From Erysipelotrichaceae bacterium (GTDB taxonomy: Bacteria; Bacillota_I; Bacilli_A; Erysipelotrichales; Erysipelotrichaceae): a stretch of DNA of 18,370 bases. This document shows, one piece after another, positions 15,099-18,370 of this stretch. Below the pieces are notes generated by a model. That model was given only the letters and a program-made list of their open reading frames with translations. It made no database searches and was not told where the DNA came from. The stretch is taken from contig JAFZQL010000030.1 of assembly GCA_017620435.1 (NCBI GenBank), positions 1 to 18,370 on the forward strand, given 5' to 3'. Both the position numbers and the translations under genes were made by a program. How positions within the stretch are numbered: position 1 is the first letter of the stretch; each line of letters begins with the position of its first letter.

Positions 15099-15280
15099 GT
15101 AATCTTCAGGAGCAGTAGCTGAACGAATCTGTTTAGAGAACTGACGGACGGTGCAAGTCAGTAAGAGAAGACAGTGAACTCGCCTGATCGGACGATTAAG
15201 CGTGAAACTCGCGTTAAGAGTAAGAGTAAGAAATAAAGGTGGTACCGCGCATCAGCGCCCTTGGATCACCTTTTTTGTTT
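15099..15280 (+). promoter_or_regulatory. Leucine T-box riboswitch
   Basis: This tRNA-sensing leader controls leuS by antitermination. Stem I base is TCAGG/CCTGA (15106-15110 with 15183-15187). The loop-E sides are AGTA (15114-15117) and GAA (15176-15178). The distal stem is CTGAC/GTCAG (15141-15145 with 15157-15161). The specifier codon directly after GAA is CTC (15179-15181), a leucine codon, matching the gene. The T-box core GGTGGTACCGCG (15238-15249) has bulge TGGT, whose last base pairs with the discriminator A of tRNA-Leu. The competing terminator joins AAAGGTGGTACC (15235-15246) to GGATCACCTTT and a run of six T (15271-15276). Uncharged tRNA-Leu is predicted to turn leuS on. Confidence 0.96.
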
Positions 15281-15293
15281 TTGGAGGTAAATC

Positions 15294-17693
15294 ATGAGCG
15301 TATTTGACTACAAGACGATTGAGAAGAAGTGGCAGAAATTCTGGGAAGACAACGAGACATTCAAGACGGATATCCGTGACTTTTCGAAACCGAAATTCTA
15401 TGCCCTGGACATGTTTCCGTATCCTTCCGGCGTAGGACTTCATGCCGGGCATCCGGAAGGCTATACGGCTACCGATGTCGTGAGCCGCTACAAGAGGATG
15501 AAAGGATTCAATGTCCTGCATCCGATGGGTTTTGACTCTTTCGGACTGCCCGCAGAACAGTATGCGATACAGACAGGCAATCATCCTGACGGATTTACAC
15601 AGAGAAATATTGAACATTTTACGGAACAGCTGAAAGGTCTCGGCTTCTCGTACGACTGGTCGAGAGTCGTCTCCACCAGCGACCCGGACTACTATCACTG
15701 GACCCAGTGGATCTTTAAGCAGCTCTTCCTTGACGGCTATGCCAGATGCATCGAAATGCCGGTCAACTGGTGCGAGGAACTCGGATGCGTTCTGGCCAAC
15801 GATGAAGTGATCGACGGCAAGTCGGAAAGAGGCGGCTATCCGGTGATCCGCAAGAACATGAAACAGTGGATCATCGATATTCCTGCCTATGCGGAAAGAC
15901 TGCTGGAGAACCTGGATTCTCTGGACTGGCCGGAATCGACCAAAGAGATACAGAGAAATTGGATCGGCAAGTCGATCGGCGCAGAAGTTGTATTCCAGAT
16001 CGACGGTCATGAGGAAAGCTTTACCGTTTTCACGACACGCTGCGATACGCTGTTTGGCGCGACCTACTGCGTCTTTTCTCCGGAACATCCGCTGGTAGAA
16101 AAGATCACGACTCCGGACAGGAAAGAAGAAGTGGAAGCCTACCAGAAGATCTGCGCTTCCAAGTCGGAAATGGAAAGAACCGAACTGAACAAGGACAAGA
16201 CCGGCGTTTTCACCGGGGCCTATGCGATCAATCCGGTCAACGGAAAGAAGATCCCGATCTGGATCTCCGACTACGTACTGATGACCTACGGCACAGGGGC
16301 CATCATGGCTGTTCCGGCCCATGACGAGAGAGACTATGAATTCGCCCGCAAGTTCGATCTGGAGATCAGTCCTGTACTGGAAGGCGGAGATATCTCGAAG
16401 GAAGCCTGGACACAGGACGGCATTCATATCAATTCCGGTTTCATGGACGGTCTGAACAAGGAAGATGCGATCAGTGCCATGCTGGAATGGCTGGAAGAAA
16501 GAGGCATCGGCAAGAAGAAGGTCAACTACAAGCTGAGAGAATGGATATTCGCTAGACAGAGATACTGGGGAGAACCGATCCCGGTCATTCATTATGAAGA
16601 CGGCACCGTAGGTGTTCTGGACGACGAAGATCTGCCTTTGATCCTTCCGGAGCTGGAAGATTACGGTCCAAGCAAGACCGGCGCTCCGCTGGACAAGGCT
16701 CAAGACTGGGTCAACATCGAATACCATGGAAAGAAAGGAAAGAGGGAAACCTCTACCATGCCGGGTTCGGCAGGCTCATCCTGGTATTTCCTGAGATACA
16801 TCGATCCGCACAATCAGGAAAGATTTGCGGATCCTGAACTGCTCAAGCACTGGATGCCGGTGGATCTTTACATCGGCGGTCCGGAACATGCGGTAGGGCA
16901 TCTGCTTTATGCCCGCATGTGGAACAACTACCTCTATGACAAGGGTCTTGCGCCATGCGAAGAACCGTTCCAGAAACTGGTTCATCAGGGCTATATCCTG
17001 GGAGCCAACGGAATCAAGATGGGCAAGCGCTATCCGGAATACGTTGTCAATCCAAGCGATATCGTGGAAAGATACGGCGCGGATACGATGAGACTATACG
17101 AGATGTTCATGGGACCTCTGGAAGCGGACAAGCCGTGGTCGACCCAGGGCATCGAAGGCGCACACAGATGGCTGGAAAGAGTCTATCGTCTGATGGCGGA
17201 ACAGAAGGACAAGCTTTCCGATACAAACGATGGGAAACTGGATTATTCCTACAACTTCACCGTTAAGAAGATCTCGGAAGACATCGAAAATCTGCGTCTG
17301 AATACTGCGATCTCCCAGATGATGATCTTTATCAACGACTGCTACAAGGAAGAGAAAGTATACAAGGAGTATGCCGTGAATTTCGTACAGATGCTCTCAG
17401 TATTCGCACCGCATCTGGGCAGTGAAATGTATGAGATCCTGACCGGCAGAACTGATCTGGACTACCGTCCGTGGCCGACTTATGATGAATCTAAACTGGA
17501 AGTCGAAGAAAAAGAGATCGCCGTACAGGTCAACGGCAAGGTCAGAGGCAAGTTCATGGCCAAGACGGATGCTTCAGACGAAGAACTCTTCGAAGCGGCG
17601 AAACAGCTGGAGAACGTCAGAAAATATACTGATGGCAAAGAGATCAAAAAACACTTTGTCATCAAGGGAAGAGTCGTAAACATCGTTGTCTAA
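15294..17693 (+). CDS. leuS: Leucyl-tRNA synthetase
   Basis: This is a cytoplasmic class I synthetase charging tRNA-Leu, 799 residues and full length for a bacterial enzyme. The HIGH motif is HAGH (50-53) within FPYPSGVGLHAGHPEGY. The CP1 editing domain is present, with TTRCDTLFGATY and GTGAIMAVPAHDERDYEFA, including the editing Asp. The C-terminal VQVNGKVRGKF is typical. The KMSKS loop is altered: residues 575-579 read KMGKR and are followed by YPEYVVNP, where most bacterial LeuRS have a KMSKS-KGN-type loop. The GGAGG ribosome site (15283-15287) lies after the T-box terminator. The stop codon TAA is in the loop of the gene's own terminator hairpin. Confidence 0.97.
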   Translation: MSVFDYKTIEKKWQKFWEDNETFKTDIRDFSKPKFYALDMFPYPSGVGLHAGHPEGYTATDVVSRYKRMKGFNVLHPMGFDSFGLPAEQYAIQTGNHPDGFTQRNIEHFTEQLKGLGFSYDWSRVVSTSDPDYYHWTQWIFKQLFLDGYARCIEMPVNWCEELGCVLANDEVIDGKSERGGYPVIRKNMKQWIIDIPAYAERLLENLDSLDWPESTKEIQRNWIGKSIGAEVVFQIDGHEESFTVFTTRCDTLFGATYCVFSPEHPLVEKITTPDRKEEVEAYQKICASKSEMERTELNKDKTGVFTGAYAINPVNGKKIPIWISDYVLMTYGTGAIMAVPAHDERDYEFARKFDLEISPVLEGGDISKEAWTQDGIHINSGFMDGLNKEDAISAMLEWLEERGIGKKKVNYKLREWIFARQRYWGEPIPVIHYEDGTVGVLDDEDLPLILPELEDYGPSKTGAPLDKAQDWVNIEYHGKKGKRETSTMPGSAGSSWYFLRYIDPHNQERFADPELLKHWMPVDLYIGGPEHAVGHLLYARMWNNYLYDKGLAPCEEPFQKLVHQGYILGANGIKMGKRYPEYVVNPSDIVERYGADTMRLYEMFMGPLEADKPWSTQGIEGAHRWLERVYRLMAEQKDKLSDTNDGKLDYSYNFTVKKISEDIENLRLNTAISQMMIFINDCYKEEKVYKEYAVNFVQMLSVFAPHLGSEMYEILTGRTDLDYRPWPTYDESKLEVEEKEIAVQVNGKVRGKFMAKTDASDEELFEAAKQLENVRKYTDGKEIKKHFVIKGRVVNIVV

Positions 17694-17712
17694 ACAACGG
17701 TGTTTTCTTTTT
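17680..17712 (+). terminator. Intrinsic terminator of leuS, stem encoding the last codons
   Basis: The 10-bp stem ACATCGTTGT/ACAACGGTGT (one T-G pair) with loop CTAA is followed by TTTTCTTTTT. The left arm encodes the last leuS residues and the loop holds the stop codon. The tail runs directly into the -10 of the next gene. Confidence 0.85.
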
Positions 17713-17728
17713 GATATAATTCACATAG
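17691..17728 (+). promoter_or_regulatory. Promoter of the PfkB-like gene, predicted leaderless
   Basis: A perfect TATAAT (17715-17720) has a tentative -35 TAAACA (17691-17696) 18 bp upstream, within the leuS terminator hairpin. The predicted start is 17727, two bases before the ATG at 17729. There is no Shine-Dalgarno sequence. Confidence 0.6.
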
Positions 17729-18370
17729 ATGATCATTACCGTTACCTGCAATCCTGCCATCGATCAGACCGTCGGCCAAGACGGAACGGTTTTTGATATC
17801 GGCGGAAAGGGGATCAACGTTTCCAAGGTATTAAAAAACATGGGATGTGAGTCATTATGTACGGGACTGATCGGAAAGCAGAACGGCAGCATCATCCTGA
17901 ACGGTCTTGATGAGCTGGGCATTCCGCATCATTTCATCGGGATAGACGGAAAGGTCAGAACTAATCTGAAGAAAATCGTAGACGGAGAACTGTTTGAAGA
18001 GAATCAGACAGGTCCCGATCTTTCGAAGGAAGATGTAGGGAAACTGTTTGATTATCTTGAATTTTTTAATGACGAGATCGTCGTAATCTCCGGCAGCGCC
18101 CCGGCCAATGCGGATGATGACCTCTACCGGAATATGACGCAGCTGCTGAAAAGAAACGGAAATACCGTGATCCTGGACTGCAGCGGAAGAAAACTGCAGG
18201 AAGGCGTGAAAGCATTCCCGGACGTGATCAAGCCAAACTACAAAGAGATCTGTGAGCTGTTTGGAAAAGAACCGAAAGAAGACGAACTGATTGATACGTG
18301 TCTTTCTCTGGATATTCCTTTCATTATCGTATCGCTAGGAAAGCAAGGAGCCCTGTTCATCAGGGATAAA
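17729..18370 (+). CDS. PfkB-family sugar-phosphate kinase (1-phosphofructokinase-like), 3' end missing
   Basis: This is a ribokinase-fold kinase close to the FruK/LacC group, which phosphorylates fructose-1-phosphate or tagatose-6-phosphate with ATP. The frame is open to the window end: 214 codons of about 300. It begins MIITVTCNPAID like FruK, then has GGKGINVSKVLKNMG, RTNLKKIVDGE, VVISGSAP, ILDCSGRKL, IKPNYKEICELFG and IVSLGKQGAL, all in family order. The ATP-site GAGD motif lies beyond the window. Between NPAID and GKGINV there are only 13 residues, where Escherichia coli and Bacillus FruK have about 28. The substrate-lid segment with the conserved Asn (followed by Arg in Bacillus FruK) is therefore absent, and substrate should not be assumed. 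The start follows a TATAAT box by 8 nt. Confidence 0.85.
   Translation, partial: MIITVTCNPAIDQTVGQDGTVFDIGGKGINVSKVLKNMGCESLCTGLIGKQNGSIILNGLDELGIPHHFIGIDGKVRTNLKKIVDGELFEENQTGPDLSKEDVGKLFDYLEFFNDEIVVISGSAPANADDDLYRNMTQLLKRNGNTVILDCSGRKLQEGVKAFPDVIKPNYKEICELFGKEPKEDELIDTCLSLDIPFIIVSLGKQGALFIRDK

Noticed and set aside
15252..16727. Long open frame on the minus strand opposite leuS (491 codons)
   Set aside because: It is an antisense mirror of a strongly biased gene; leuS on the plus strand is certain, and the translation shows no recognisable domain.
1..18370. Mobile element, phage, CRISPR, toxin-antitoxin or defence system
   Set aside because: Looked for transposases, integrases, direct repeats, terminal inverted repeats and small paired genes; none is seen. 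The gene set is ordinary core genome.

Overview
The window looks like chromosomal backbone DNA from a low-to-mid-GC Bacillota, most likely an Erysipelotrichaceae-type gut anaerobe. Evidence for this is the T-box in front of leuS, the DarA-type cyclic-di-AMP receptor, paired peptidase-U32 (TrhP-like) genes, the ftsEX-hydrolase-S41 cluster, and an oxygen-detoxifying flavodiiron fusion protein. Lineage is inferred from gene content only; no rRNA is present. I see no mobile element, CRISPR array, tRNA or rRNA, and almost every base is coding or a recognisable control element.

Layout. (1) 1-1647 (+): 3' part of typA/bipA, ending in a hairpin terminator. (2) 1696-5182 (+): a compact four-gene RNA-modification operon in which every junction overlaps: two U32/TrhP-type tRNA hydroxylation proteins, then two SPOUT (TrmH/SpoU) RNA methyltransferase-like proteins. 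It ends at a bidirectional terminator (5183-5209). (3) 5213-8323 (-): azlC-azlD (branched-chain amino acid exporter), a 597-residue flavodiiron-flavin reductase-rubredoxin fusion, and acylphosphatase. (4) 8352-8675 (-): darA with its own terminator. (5) 8829-9788 (+): a membrane-anchored XRE regulator divergent from darA. (6) 9881-15055 (+): ftsE-ftsX-M23 hydrolase-S41 protease-metallo-hydrolase, a cell-wall/division operon whose genes overlap or nearly touch. (7) 15099-17693 (+): leucine T-box riboswitch (CTC specifier) and leuS. (8) 17729-end (+): a PfkB-family sugar-phosphate kinase cut by the window edge.

How the parts work together. FtsE/FtsX form the ATP-driven membrane complex expected to activate the secreted coiled-coil M23 endopeptidase made from the next gene, and the PDZ-S41 protease beside it is a candidate processing enzyme. 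The T-box couples leuS transcription to uncharged tRNA-Leu. The flavodiiron fusion carries a full electron route (flavin reductase, rubredoxin-like centre, FMN, diiron site) in one chain.

The most interesting signals are subtle. Four transcription-unit starts (trhP1, acyP, ftsE, pfkB-like) have no Shine-Dalgarno sequence and carry a -10 box placed so that the predicted transcript begins 0-2 nt before the ATG, which suggests leaderless mRNAs. The tandem SPOUT pair shows complementary motif loss that could mean an obligate heterodimer. The PfkB-like kinase lacks about 14 residues where the family has its substrate lid. LeuRS has an altered KMSKS motif, and FtsE has an acidic C-terminal tail of about 60 residues. 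I found no obvious new defence or mobile system.
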